Shown here: positions 1 to 8,908 of the stretch, in pieces
Layout of the letters: every line of letters starts with the position of its first letter
Position numbering within the stretch: the stretch's first letter is position 1
Assembly: GCA_963753185.1 (NCBI GenBank)
Contig: CAVWBO010000007.1
Location: forward strand, 744,001-808,000
DNA length: 64,000 bases
Reading direction: 5' to 3'
From: SZUA-442 sp963753185
GTDB taxonomy: Bacteria > Actinomycetota > Acidimicrobiia > Spongiisociales > UBA5794
Made by a program: the position numbers and the translations under genes
Notes under the pieces: generated by a model
What the model saw: the letters and a program-made list of their open reading frames with translations, nothing else
Database searches by the model: none
What the model was told of the DNA's origin: nothing

Positions 1-453
1 GGCGGGGTCATCAAGCGCGAGATCACCGTCGATGCGACGACGGCAATCGTGAGTTTCCGGGCATCGATCGTCGACGTCGTCCTCGACAGGTGGCTGCTGA
101 TCACGCTCGCGAATGTCGGTCAGCAGCTCGCACAGTTCTCGATCCTGTATATGGCCATCGTGGCTCTCCAGGGCGGATGGAGCGGTCCGATCACCTTCTT
201 CGAAGCACTTGCAGCATTCGCGTTCGGTCGTCTCGCGACCTTCATCCCTGTGCCACCAGGCGGCCTCGGAACCACGGATGCGATCATCACGAGCATCCTC
301 GTGACGTTCGGCCTCGACAACGACAGCGCCCTCGCGTCGACGATGATCTGGCGTGCTGCGACGTACTTCCCACAAGTCATGATCGGCGCTGTGACGCTGC
401 TGCTGTGGCGCAGGGACCAACGACGGGCGGGTGCGAGGGCCACGGCCTCCTGA
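1..453 (+). CDS. Flippase-like (UPF0104/YbhN-type) integral membrane protein, C-terminal part
   Basis: The frame is open from base 1 and stops at 453, so only the last 150 residues are visible; the start lies upstream of the window. The segment is hydrophobic with several membrane spans, and carries the motif IPVPPGGLGTTDA near the end. A Pro/Gly-rich loop of this kind is typical of the lysylphosphatidylglycerol-synthase transmembrane/YbhN flippase-like family. It ends in a short basic tail (WRRDQRRAGARA). The family is linked to lipid or polyprenyl-glycan movement across the membrane, but the substrate cannot be read from this fragment. A GTG at 49 is only an internal codon. Confidence 0.8.
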   Translation, partial: GGVIKREITVDATTAIVSFRASIVDVVLDRWLLITLANVGQQLAQFSILYMAIVALQGGWSGPITFFEALAAFAFGRLATFIPVPPGGLGTTDAIITSILVTFGLDNDSALASTMIWRAATYFPQVMIGAVTLLLWRRDQRRAGARATAS

Positions 454-486
454 CACCGGATTGCGGAGCTGTCGTATCATGGACCT

Positions 487-1323
487 GTGAAGGACCGTTT
501 CCTCATCTCCGAGGTGTCAACGGTCGGGCCCGGTACCGCCGAGTTCGTGATCGAGGCTCCTCGCGTCGCCGCTCACGCCCATCCCGGCCAGTTCGTGATC
601 GTTCGGCCCACGGTCGGGAGCGAACGAATTCCGCTCACGATCTGTGACTTCGACCCGGACGGCGGCACGATCACCCTGGTGGTCCAGTCGGTCGGCCGAA
701 CCACGGCAGAGATGCAGCACCTGGGAGCGGGGGATCACCTCGCGGACGTCCTCGGGCCCCTCGGCACTCCCACCGAGGTCGAACGGTTCGGGACGTGCGT
801 CGTCGTTGCCGGCGGCGTCGGCGTGGCGATCGCCCTGCCCGTTGCGCGAGCCCTCAGGGCCGCAGGAAACCGCGTCGTGGGCATCCTCGGTGCGAGGTCG
901 GCCGCGCACGTGATCCTCCGGGGTGCCTTCGAGCAGGCATGCGACGAGCTGACGATCACCACGGAGGACGGTTCGGTCGGGATCCAGGGTTTCGTGACGA
1001 ATGCTCTGGTGTCGATCCTCGACGATCGATCCATCGATCGTGTGTTCGCCGTCGGTCCCATTCCGATGATGCGTGCCGTCGCCGCGTTGACCCGCGATCG
1101 TGCGGTGCCGACGATCGCGAGCCTCAACCCGATCATGGTCGATGGGACCGGCATGTGCGGCGGGTGCAGGGTCAGGGTCGGTGGGGACACCCGATTCGCG
1201 TGCGTCGATGGCCCCGAGTTCGACGCCCACCAGGTCGACTTCGATTCGCTCGAGCATCGCAACACCGCCTACCGAGCGTTCGAGTCGTGTCAGCTCGAGA
1301 TGGTGACCGCCCCAGATGGCTGA
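487..1323 (+). CDS. nfnA: NfnA/SudB-type FAD and [2Fe-2S] subunit of ferredoxin:NADP+ oxidoreductase
   Basis: 278 residues from a GTG start. The N-terminal part is a ferredoxin-reductase-like FAD domain, the middle an NAD-binding domain (VVVAGGVGVAIALPVARAL near 106-124). The C-terminus has a [2Fe-2S] site with Cys224, Cys227, Cys239 and Asp241 in the order GMCGGC...FACVDGPEFD. Three Cys plus one Asp is the ligand set described for NfnA. The gene overlaps the next one, an NfnB homologue, by 8 bases, so the pair is translationally coupled and probably forms the electron-bifurcating complex linking NADH, NADPH and ferredoxin. PyrK, the dihydroorotate dehydrogenase electron-transfer subunit, is a relative, but no pyrD lies beside it. 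Confidence 0.82.
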   Translation: MKDRFLISEVSTVGPGTAEFVIEAPRVAAHAHPGQFVIVRPTVGSERIPLTICDFDPDGGTITLVVQSVGRTTAEMQHLGAGDHLADVLGPLGTPTEVERFGTCVVVAGGVGVAIALPVARALRAAGNRVVGILGARSAAHVILRGAFEQACDELTITTEDGSVGIQGFVTNALVSILDDRSIDRVFAVGPIPMMRAVAALTRDRAVPTIASLNPIMVDGTGMCGGCRVRVGGDTRFACVDGPEFDAHQVDFDSLEHRNTAYRAFESCQLEMVTAPDG

Positions 1324-2788
1324 GTTGACCAAGCGTGAGCGGATGCAGATGGATCGCACGGGGATGCCGATCCGTGATCCCGGCGCGAGGGTCGGTGACT
1401 TCGACGAGGTCACGCTCGGGTATACGAGTGCGATGGCCGTCCTCGAGGCCTCGCGATGCCTGAACTGCACCCATCCGGTGTGTGTGGAAGGCTGCCCCGT
1501 GGGTGTTCGGATCGGTGATTTCGTGCGACTCGTTGCCGAGGGTGATGTCGAGGGAGCTGCGGCGGTCATCCACGACGACAACGTGCTCCCGTCCGTGTGC
1601 GGCAGGGTGTGTCCGCAGGAGATCCAGTGCGAGGGTGCGTGCGTCCTTGCCAAGAAGGGGAGACCGATCGCGATCGGATACCTCGAGCGCTACGTTGCGG
1701 ATGAGGAGCGCAAGCGCATGCTGGTTCGGGCGCCACAAGCGATGGAGCGCAGCGGTAAGCGCGTCGCCGTCGTCGGCTCGGGCCCCGCGGGCCTCGCCTG
1801 TGCAGGCGACTTGATCCGGATGGGTCACGATGTCACCGTGTTCGAGGCCCTTCACGAGTTCGGGGGCGTCCTCGCCTATGGGATACCGGCATTCCGGCTT
1901 CCCAAGGACATCGTGAGGGCCGAGGTGGAGGGCCTGGCGGCGTCGGGGGTGGTGTTCGAGTCCGACGTGCTCGTCGGTTCGGCGCCGACGGTGGAGGAAC
2001 TGATGTCCGAGGGCGGCTTCGATGCCGTGTTCGTCGGCACAGGGGCAGGACTGCCCCGATTCCCCGGAATCGCCGGCGAGGACCTGATCGGTGTGTACTC
2101 CGCGAACGAGTTCCTGACCAGGGTGAACCTGATGCATGCGAACGATCCCGACGGCCGCACGCCCGTCTACGACCTCGAGGGTCGTCCCGTGGTCGTGATC
2201 GGTGGAGGGAACACCGCTGTCGATGCCGCCAGGACCGCGCGTCGGTTGGGGGGAGAACCCGTGACGATGCTCTACCGTCGCACCGCGGCAGAAATGCCCG
2301 CACGGGCGGAGGAGATCGAGCATGCTCGTGAGGAGGGCGTCGCGATGCAGTTCCTCGTCGGTCCCATCGAGTTCGGCGGCCACGACGGCTGGCTCTCGTC
2401 CGTGACGGTCCAGCGCATGCGACTCGGCGATCCCGATGACAGTGGAAGGGCACGCCCAGAACCGATACCGGGCGCCATCGAGGAGATCGCGGCCGATGTC
2501 GCCATCATCGCCATCGGGAATGCCCCCAACCCGATCCTCATGACGGCAACGCCCGACCTGGCGACGACGACACGCGGTACGGTGTCAGCAGATCCCGTGA
2601 CCGGCGCTACGTCGATTCCCGGGGTATTCGCCGGTGGCGATATCACCACGGGCGGCGCGACGGTCATCCTCGCCCTCGGAGCCGGACGTCGCGCCGCGGC
2701 GTCGATCGACCGGTGGCTCTCGGGGACGCCAGAATCGGGTCAGGCACCGGGCCGAGCCAGCCCAGGGGCATCGGGATCCTCGGAGTGA
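1316..2788 (+). CDS. nfnB: NfnB/GltD-like NADPH-binding flavoprotein subunit
   Basis: 490 residues. Two Cys clusters at the N-terminus, Cys48/51/56/60 and Cys95/99/105/109, are the ligands for two [4Fe-4S] clusters. An FAD-binding Rossmann motif GSGPAGLACA follows near 154, and an NADPH site GGGNTAVDAARTARR near 295. These are features of the glutamate synthase small subunit/NfnB/SudA family. With NfnA directly upstream and no gltB, a ferredoxin:NADP oxidoreductase is favoured over glutamate synthase. The last 20 residues are Gly/Ser/Pro-rich. They overlap the convergent AI-2E-type gene by 49 bases, so the two 3' ends share sequence. Confidence 0.83.
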   Translation: MAELTKRERMQMDRTGMPIRDPGARVGDFDEVTLGYTSAMAVLEASRCLNCTHPVCVEGCPVGVRIGDFVRLVAEGDVEGAAAVIHDDNVLPSVCGRVCPQEIQCEGACVLAKKGRPIAIGYLERYVADEERKRMLVRAPQAMERSGKRVAVVGSGPAGLACAGDLIRMGHDVTVFEALHEFGGVLAYGIPAFRLPKDIVRAEVEGLAASGVVFESDVLVGSAPTVEELMSEGGFDAVFVGTGAGLPRFPGIAGEDLIGVYSANEFLTRVNLMHANDPDGRTPVYDLEGRPVVVIGGGNTAVDAARTARRLGGEPVTMLYRRTAAEMPARAEEIEHAREEGVAMQFLVGPIEFGGHDGWLSSVTVQRMRLGDPDDSGRARPEPIPGAIEEIAADVAIIAIGNAPNPILMTATPDLATTTRGTVSADPVTGATSIPGVFAGGDITTGGATVILALGAGRRAAASIDRWLSGTPESGQAPGRASPGASGSSE

Positions 2789-3901
2789 CTCTCGTAGTCG
2801 AACGTGTACACGACCTCGTTGTGTCGCGCGTAGTTCGACACGAATGACGTGATCAGCGCCGCGACGGGAAGGGCGACGAACGCGCCGATCGGCCCCGCGA
2901 TCGCCCCACCGAAGAGGGCACCACCGAATGCGACCGCACCGTTGATCGTCATCGTGTTCGAGGAGATCTTCGGGCTGAGGTAGTAGTTCTCGATCTGCTG
3001 GTACACCAGCGCGTATCCGAGTACCACGAGCGCGCCTCCCCACCCCACGATGGCGAGCGTCATGACGATGGGGACGATTGCCCCGATGTATGTGCCGATC
3101 GCGGGGATGAATTCGGAAACGAAGCCCGCGAAGATCGAGAGGGGCAGTGCGAGGAGGGGATCCAGGCCGACGAGCACCATCGTGAAGAAGAAGCCCGTTC
3201 CGTTGACGACCATCAGGATCGATCGCGAGTAGAAGTAGCCCCCGGTCTGGACGATCGCCTGGTCCCAGGTCCATCCGATCTTCCGCTGGGTCGTCGGCGA
3301 GAACAACGAGAGGACGGCCCGCTGGAACCGAGGTGCGTCAGCGGTGAAGTAGAACGTGAACATGGCGACGGTCGCAAGGTTGAACAGGAATGCGATTCCC
3401 GATGTCGCGATGCCGAGAACATTGCCGACGGCACCCGTCGCCCAGTCCGCTATGGCCTCCTGGATCTGCTTCGCCGTTCCCTCGTCGATGCCGCTCGTCG
3501 AGATCGTGATCCCGAAGGTGTCCGATATCCAATCGAGGAGGCTCTGGATCCATTGGGAGGCTCCGGCACCGATCGTCTCGGCGAGCCTCACCGTTGCGGG
3601 GATGAAGATGGCGACCATGAGGATGAGGCCGATCATCGAGCGCGGCGTAGATGACGCCGACCGCCGACCCCCTCCGCCAATCGAATCGGTGCACGAGGCG
3701 CATCACGAGGGGTTGGAGGGCCAGGCTGAAGAAGAACGACAGCGCGACCATCCGCAGGAGGTCACTCGCCTCGCCGATCGCCCACAGCGCAGCCAACGTC
3801 ACAAGGATGGCGCCGATCACCTGCCAGACGGTGCGTGCAGACACGTTGATGGTCACCTGGCGCTTCGGCGCGTCCTGACCCGATCTGGTTTCGTCGCTCA
3901 T
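2740..3901 (-). CDS. AI-2E family transporter (PerM/YdiK-like), frame broken once
   Basis: Polytopic membrane protein of about 386 residues if one frame change is repaired. The start is the ATG at 3901 (MSDETRSG), preceded by a ggagg site five bases upstream. The first frame runs to the residues GVIYAAL at about 3640. The rest, beginning MIGLILMVAIFIP, is in another frame through to 2740. Removing one base near 3638 gives GVIYAALMIGLILM without a break, and total length minus one is divisible by three. The family includes exporters of small molecules and Na+/H+ antiporters; the substrate is unknown here. A sequencing insertion is more likely than a true pseudogene because both halves keep good coding sequence. 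Confidence 0.78.
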
Positions 3902-3996
3902 CCGCCCTCCAAGGCGCCACCGGGCGACCATCGTACCCACACCGTTGCTCCGGAGGGCGCCGATACGGCTCAGCTGGTCAGGCGTCGATCGAGTGG

Positions 3997-4045
3997 CAGC
4001 CGCACCGCCGTATCAAGGGAAGGCACGCAGACGGCGGTGCGGCTG
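3997..4045. terminator. Strong hairpin after ppdK (possible terminator)
   Basis: A perfect 15-bp inverted repeat (CAGCCGCACCGCCGT at 3997-4011 and its complement at 4031-4045) with a 19-base loop lies 13 bases beyond the ppdK stop, in the gap before the convergently placed start of the AI-2E gene. There is no U-tract on the minus strand, only a weak T-rich stretch on the plus strand. It is best read as a U-less terminator or mRNA-stabilising hairpin. Confidence 0.5.
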
Positions 4046-4057
4046 GTTCTTTCGAGG

Positions 4058-6808
4058 TCAGCTCACGAGAGCTTCCTCACGATCGCGACGATCGAGGGCC
4101 GACTGGGCGGCGGCGAGCCTCGCAACGGGAACTCGCAGGGGAGAGCAGCTCACATAGTCGAGCCCGATCGCATCCACCAGGGCGATCGATGCGGGATCGC
4201 CTCCGTGCTCCCCGCAGATGCCCACGTGGAGTCCTGGTCGGGCGGCCCTTCCCGCTTCGACCGCCATCTTGATGAGCATTCCGACGCCGTTGCGGTCGAG
4301 CGTGTCGAAGGGGTTCTCCTTCAGGACGCCGAGGCGCAGGTAGTCGAGCAGGAAATTCTTCTCGGCGTCGTCGCGCGAGATGCCCAGGGTCATCTGGGTC
4401 AGGTCGTTCGTGCCGAACGAGAAGAACTCAGCGACCTCGGCGATCTCTCCTGCCGTGACGGCGGCCCTCGGAGTCTCGATCATGGTTCCGAACGTGTACT
4501 CGAGCTCGACGTCGCGGTCCTCTGCATACTCGGCTGCGAGGGCCTCCGCGAGCTCCTTCATCGGAATCAGCTCCGCCACGTTCCCGGCGAGGGGGATCAT
4601 GATCTCGGGCTTCGCGGCGACGCCTTCGTTGTGCACCTCGATGGCTGCCTCGAAGATCGCCCTGATCTGCATCTGGGGGAGATCGGGGAAGACGATCGCG
4701 AGGCGCACGCCGCGCAGTCCGAGCATCGGATTCGATTCGTGCATCGCTTCGAGCCTGCCGAGTACCCGCTCCGTTGCCTCGATCCTGTGCAGGAGCTCGT
4801 CCACCTCGTCGAGCGATGTGGCGTTCGTGAGCCTGATCTTGAGGTCCGTGACCTCGATGCTGAGCGTGCGATGATCGGGCAGGAACTCATGGAGCGGCGG
4901 ATCGAGCAGGCGGATGATGACCGGTTTGCCCGCCATCGTCCTGAACAACTCGGCGAAGTCCGACCGCTGGAGTGGGAGGAGCTGGTCGAGCGCCTCCCTG
5001 CGCTGGGCCGCGTTCGTGGCCATGATCATCTCCTGCACGATCGGGAGACGTGCCTGGTCGAAGAACATGTGCTCCGTTCGGCACAGACCGATGCCGTTTG
5101 CCCCGAGCTTGACCGCCCGTGCGGCGTCGTCGGGGTAGTCGGCGTTCGCCCACACATCGAGGTCTCTCACCTCGTCCGCCCACGCGAGCAGTCCCATGAG
5201 CCACGGATCGTCGATGTCGGGCACCTTCGTCGCGATCTGGCCGGCGAAGACCTCACCGGTCGTCCCGTCGAGTGAGATCCAGTCGCCCTCGTTGATCGTG
5301 TACTGGCCCACGGTGAACCGGCGTCCTACGAGATCGATCGAGATCTCGGCCGCGCCAACGACTGCGGGCTTGCCGAACTGCCTCGCAACCAGCGCCGCGT
5401 GGCTCGTCCGCCCGCCACTCGACGTCAGGACGCCGACGGAGGCGAGCATGCCGTGGACGTCGTCTGGCTTCGTCTCAGGTCGAACGAGGATCACGGGCTC
5501 CTCGCGATCAGCGCTCCACTGTTCGGCGAGGTCGGCGTCGAGGGCGACGATTCCGACCGCAGCGCCAGGCGAGACGTTCAGGCCCGTCGTGAGGGCGGCG
5601 CCCGATTCCTTCGCCTCGGCCTTCGCCGCCATCTCGAACTGGGGATGGAGGAAGAACTCGATCTGCTCCGGGGTGACCCTGCGCAATGCCTCCGTCTTGG
5701 TGATGACGCCATCTGACACGAGGTCGACCGCGATGCGTACCGCCGCCTGTGCGGTCCGCTTGCCATTTCGAGTCTGGAGGAGCCAGAGCTTTCCCTGCTC
5801 GATCGTGAACTCGATGTCCTGCATGTCGCGGTAGTGGCGCTCGAGGGCCACGGCGTAGTTCTTCAACTCCGCGTGGAGTTCGGGCATCTCGAGCGCGAGG
5901 TCGTCGATCGTGCTCGTCTGGCGCGTGCCGGCGACCACGTCCTCGCCCTGTGCGTTGACGAGGAAGTCGCCCTCGATGTTCGGTTCGCCCGTTGTCGCGC
6001 TGCGTGAGACCGCGACGCCGGTCGCGGAGCTGTTTCCCATGTTTCCGAAGACCATGGTCTGTACGTTCACCGCCGTGCCGAGATCGTGCGGGATCCCTGC
6101 TGCGTTCCGGTAGGCATGGGCGCGTTTGCCGTTCCATGACCGGAAAACGGCTTCGACGGCCATCGTGAGCTGCTCTCGAGGATCGGAAGGGAACTCCCTG
6201 CCGGCATACCGCTCGACGAGTCCCTTGAAACGCTCGACGATCCGTTCGAGCTCCTCGACCGGCAGGTCGCTGTCGCTCGCGACGCCGCGCTTGGCACGGG
6301 CCTCCGTGAGGATGTCCTCGAAGGGTTCTTCGCGGACCCCCATGACCACCGTTGCAAACATCTGGATCAGCCTGCGGTAGGAGTCGAACACGAAGTGCCG
6401 ATCATCGAAGATCTGGATCATGCCCTTCATCACGTCGTCGTTCATCCCGATGTTCAGCACGGTGTCCATCATCCCCGGCATCGAGAACTTCGCACCGCTG
6501 CGGCACGACAGGAGGAGCGGATTCGCAGGGTCGCCGAACGTCTTGCCCGTCATGGCCTCGGTCGTCGAGAGCGCCGCACGGATCTGCTCGAAGGCGCCGT
6601 CCGGGAACTGCTCACCCGCCGCGAGGTAGGCGTTGCAGGCATCCGCCGTGATCGTGAATCCGGGAGGCACGGCGATGCCGAGCCTCGTCATGTCGGCGAG
6701 GTTCGCTCCCTTCCCTCCGAGAAGGCCTCGCACCGCGTCCCAATCGCCGTCACATCGCTTCGTGGCGTCGTCGAGTTCCTGGAATCCGTACACCCATTGA
6801 GTAGACAT
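4058..6808 (-). CDS. ppdK: Pyruvate, phosphate dikinase
   Basis: 916 residues, full length for the family. It interconverts pyruvate + ATP + Pi with phosphoenolpyruvate + AMP + PPi in the cytoplasm. The N-terminal nucleotide-binding domain has GGKGANLADM. The swivelling phosphohistidine domain has GGRTSHAAL with catalytic His470. The C-terminal TIM barrel has GICGEHGGDP with catalytic Cys865. Together with the class II fructose bisphosphatase at 24130 it would support gluconeogenesis; it could also run toward pyruvate in PPi-dependent glycolysis. It is divergent from a response regulator gene, separated by 140 bases. An aagggaat sequence just upstream can serve as ribosome binding site. Confidence 0.96.
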   Translation of the reverse strand: MSTQWVYGFQELDDATKRCDGDWDAVRGLLGGKGANLADMTRLGIAVPPGFTITADACNAYLAAGEQFPDGAFEQIRAALSTTEAMTGKTFGDPANPLLLSCRSGAKFSMPGMMDTVLNIGMNDDVMKGMIQIFDDRHFVFDSYRRLIQMFATVVMGVREEPFEDILTEARAKRGVASDSDLPVEELERIVERFKGLVERYAGREFPSDPREQLTMAVEAVFRSWNGKRAHAYRNAAGIPHDLGTAVNVQTMVFGNMGNSSATGVAVSRSATTGEPNIEGDFLVNAQGEDVVAGTRQTSTIDDLALEMPELHAELKNYAVALERHYRDMQDIEFTIEQGKLWLLQTRNGKRTAQAAVRIAVDLVSDGVITKTEALRRVTPEQIEFFLHPQFEMAAKAEAKESGAALTTGLNVSPGAAVGIVALDADLAEQWSADREEPVILVRPETKPDDVHGMLASVGVLTSSGGRTSHAALVARQFGKPAVVGAAEISIDLVGRRFTVGQYTINEGDWISLDGTTGEVFAGQIATKVPDIDDPWLMGLLAWADEVRDLDVWANADYPDDAARAVKLGANGIGLCRTEHMFFDQARLPIVQEMIMATNAAQRREALDQLLPLQRSDFAELFRTMAGKPVIIRLLDPPLHEFLPDHRTLSIEVTDLKIRLTNATSLDEVDELLHRIEATERVLGRLEAMHESNPMLGLRGVRLAIVFPDLPQMQIRAIFEAAIEVHNEGVAAKPEIMIPLAGNVAELIPMKELAEALAAEYAEDRDVELEYTFGTMIETPRAAVTAGEIAEVAEFFSFGTNDLTQMTLGISRDDAEKNFLLDYLRLGVLKENPFDTLDRNGVGMLIKMAVEAGRAARPGLHVGICGEHGGDPASIALVDAIGLDYVSCSPLRVPVARLAAAQSALDRRDREEALVS

Positions 6809-6948
6809 GCCATTCCCTTGTCTGCGTATGTCCCGTCCATCCTAATCCTTAGAGATGTACTTATGAATACGGGATCTCGCGATCTTGCGACTTCTGAACA
6901 CCCTGTGAATCCGCAGGGGAATCGGCTCGGGGTCCGTACGATTGTCCG
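6809..6948. promoter_or_regulatory. Divergent promoter region of ppdK and the two-component operon
   Basis: 140 bases without a gene between two divergent starts. The part around 6838-6875 is distinctly richer in A/T than the flanks (for example tcctaatccttagagatg and acttatgaatac), as expected of core promoters in a high-GC genome. I cannot assign a definite -35/-10 pair or an operator. Confidence 0.4.
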
Positions 6949-7650
6949 ATGGCTCGCCAAGCATCCAGGAACCAGACCGTGCTCGTCGTTGACGACGAGC
7001 CCATGGTGCGCGAGGTTGTGTCGGCATACCTGAGGCGCGATGGCTACTCGACCATCGAGGTGAGCGATGGCGAGGCTGCGAAGAGGGCTGTCGAGCGCGA
7101 TCGGCCGGATCTGATCATCCTCGATGTCATGTTGCCGAAGCTCGATGGATACTCGCTCCTCGCCGAGCTTCGAAGGACCACGACCGTACCAGTGATCCTC
7201 CTCACCGCACGATCGGAGGAAGTCGACCGCGTCCTCGGGTTCGAACTCGGAGCAGACGACTACGTGGTCAAGCCGTTCTCGCCGCGTGAGCTCACGGCGA
7301 GGGTCAAGTCGGTGCTTCGTCGGTCCATCCCGATCGAGGGACTCGGTGTCGTCCATGAGTTCGGGGACCTCACCATCGACGGCAATGCCCGCGAGGCACG
7401 GATCGACGGTGCGGTCATCGACATGCCACCCCTCGAGTTCGATGTCCTCCTGTTCCTCGCGGCGCATCCGAGGCGCGTGTTCTCCCGAGCCGAACTGCTC
7501 GACAAGGTCTGGGGTTCGAGTGTCGAGTGGCAGGATCCGTCAACGGTGACGGTCCACGTACGCCGTCTCAGGCAGAAGATCGAAAGGGACCCGGATGACC
7601 CGACGCGGATCGTCACCGTATGGGGGAAGGGATACCGGTTCGAACCATGA
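6949..7650 (+). CDS. OmpR/PhoB-family response regulator
   Basis: 233 residues. The receiver domain (about 10-128) shows the acidic pair in VVDDEP, phosphoacceptor Asp59 (LIILDVMLP), Thr86 (LLTAR) and Lys108 (VVKPFSP), all in canonical places. A winged-helix DNA-binding domain occupies about 135-233 (VHVRRLRQKIE, GKGYRFEP). The stop overlaps the start of the sensor kinase in an ATGA, so the two are translationally coupled and form a complete two-component system. The stimulus is unknown. Divergence from ppdK makes ppdK one possible target, which is inference from position only. Confidence 0.93.
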   Translation: MARQASRNQTVLVVDDEPMVREVVSAYLRRDGYSTIEVSDGEAAKRAVERDRPDLIILDVMLPKLDGYSLLAELRRTTTVPVILLTARSEEVDRVLGFELGADDYVVKPFSPRELTARVKSVLRRSIPIEGLGVVHEFGDLTIDGNAREARIDGAVIDMPPLEFDVLLFLAAHPRRVFSRAELLDKVWGSSVEWQDPSTVTVHVRRLRQKIERDPDDPTRIVTVWGKGYRFEP

Positions 7651-8822
7651 GGATCGTCATCGGTTCCGTGGCTGCCGTGATCATCGGCATCGCGTTGTTC
7701 GAGGTCACCATGCAACCCTCCTCGGCGGAACGCTGGGAGCTCGCACTGATCTTCGGTGCGATGGCGGGCGTCATGGCAGCCGCCGTCGCGGTTGTCCCAC
7801 GGCTTGCGAGGCGATCCTCCAGGCTCGTTGTGTCCCTGTTCGTCGTCTCAACGGCCTCGATCGGGATCGCGCTCCTCGGTGCGATCGTCGCAGCGAATCG
7901 GATGTTCTTCTCCGACCACGACCTCACCCTCCTCCTCGTGGTGCTCGGGTTCGGCCTCGTCACCGCCCTCATCTTCGCTGCGCTGGCGAGCTCGGCGCTC
8001 ACGGCCGATCTCGAGAGGATGGCACGTACCGCCCACCGTGTGGCAGCAGGCGACCTCGCGGCCCGTACGGGGGTGCACCGGCAGGACGAGGTCGGAAGGC
8101 TGGCTTCGGACATCGACGCGATGGCCGGCGAACTGGAGTCGGCCGCCGCGGTCCGGTCGATCGAGGACTCACGCCGGCGAGAGTTCTTCGCTGCCGTGGG
8201 GCACGACCTGCGCACGCCTCTCGCATCGATGCAGGCCGCAGTGGAGGCACTCCAGGACGGTGTCGCAACGGACACCGTCCGCTACTACCGCTCCCTCGAG
8301 CGCGACATCGGGGCACTCAACGCCCTGGTCGATGACCTGTTCCTCCTGGCGCGCCTGCAGGCCGGGGATGTGTCCCTCGTGAGGGTCCCGACCGACCTCA
8401 GTGATGTGGTCGACGAGGCCCTGGAGGTCCTTCGCCCCGTCGCCAACGGCAAACGGGTCGACCTGGTCCTCGACGTGCGGTCGCACCTCGTCGTCAGTAC
8501 CGAGCCCACCGCCGTCTCGCGCGTTGTCCGCAACCTGCTCGACAATGCCATTCGTCACGCACCCAGCGGATCGACCGTGCGGGTGGTCCTCGATGACACG
8601 AACGGATCGACGGTCGCGATCTGTGACGAGGGACCCGGGTTCCGTGACGAGTTCATCGACAGGGCATTCGAGTCGTTCTCCAGGGATGACGTCGCGCGAA
8701 CCCGTGCCACCGGGGGAACGGGACTTGGCCTCGCGATTGCACACGGCATCATCGATGCTCTCGAGGGCGACATCTGGGCCGAACCCGGCCCCGGAGGCGT
8801 CGTGACATTCCGGCTGCGTTGA
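7647..8822 (+). CDS. HAMP-containing sensor histidine kinase
   Basis: 391 residues from the ATG that overlaps the regulator stop. Membrane segments lie at about 3-20, 33-52, 61-82 and 95-118, with almost no extracytoplasmic domain, so the sensor probably reads the membrane itself or a partner protein. A HAMP linker (about 116-168) leads to the phosphorylation site His186 in AAVGHDLRTPLASM, then an ATPase domain with NLLDNAIRH, DEGPGF and GTGLGLAIAHG. Cognate of the response regulator immediately upstream. An in-frame start 27 bases earlier is possible, but the ATGA overlap favours 7647. Confidence 0.92.
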   Translation: MRIVIGSVAAVIIGIALFEVTMQPSSAERWELALIFGAMAGVMAAAVAVVPRLARRSSRLVVSLFVVSTASIGIALLGAIVAANRMFFSDHDLTLLLVVLGFGLVTALIFAALASSALTADLERMARTAHRVAAGDLAARTGVHRQDEVGRLASDIDAMAGELESAAAVRSIEDSRRREFFAAVGHDLRTPLASMQAAVEALQDGVATDTVRYYRSLERDIGALNALVDDLFLLARLQAGDVSLVRVPTDLSDVVDEALEVLRPVANGKRVDLVLDVRSHLVVSTEPTAVSRVVRNLLDNAIRHAPSGSTVRVVLDDTNGSTVAICDEGPGFRDEFIDRAFESFSRDDVARTRATGGTGLGLAIAHGIIDALEGDIWAEPGPGGVVTFRLR

Positions 8823-8908
8823 AGGCTCAGCCTACGGCACGACATCGCGTCCTCCGGAAGGGGCGAGCCGGGCCAGCATCGTGGTCGCAGGCACGCATCT
8901 ACATTCCC

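Noticed and set aside
3356..5275. A 639-codon open frame on the plus strand opposite ppdK
   Set aside because: It lies antisense to a gene with complete catalytic motifs and to part of the AI-2E gene; its translation is low-complexity (Arg/His/Val/Glu) with no domain. High GC makes long antisense frames common.
7628..7646. ggttcgaacc resembling a tRNA T-loop
   Set aside because: It encodes the last residues of the response regulator, and no acceptor or anticodon arm is present around it.
8819..8908. Start of the MFS gene at TTG 8819
   Set aside because: It would add 30 residues of non-membrane, low-quality sequence with no ribosome binding site; GTG 8909 or 8912 directly precedes the first membrane span.
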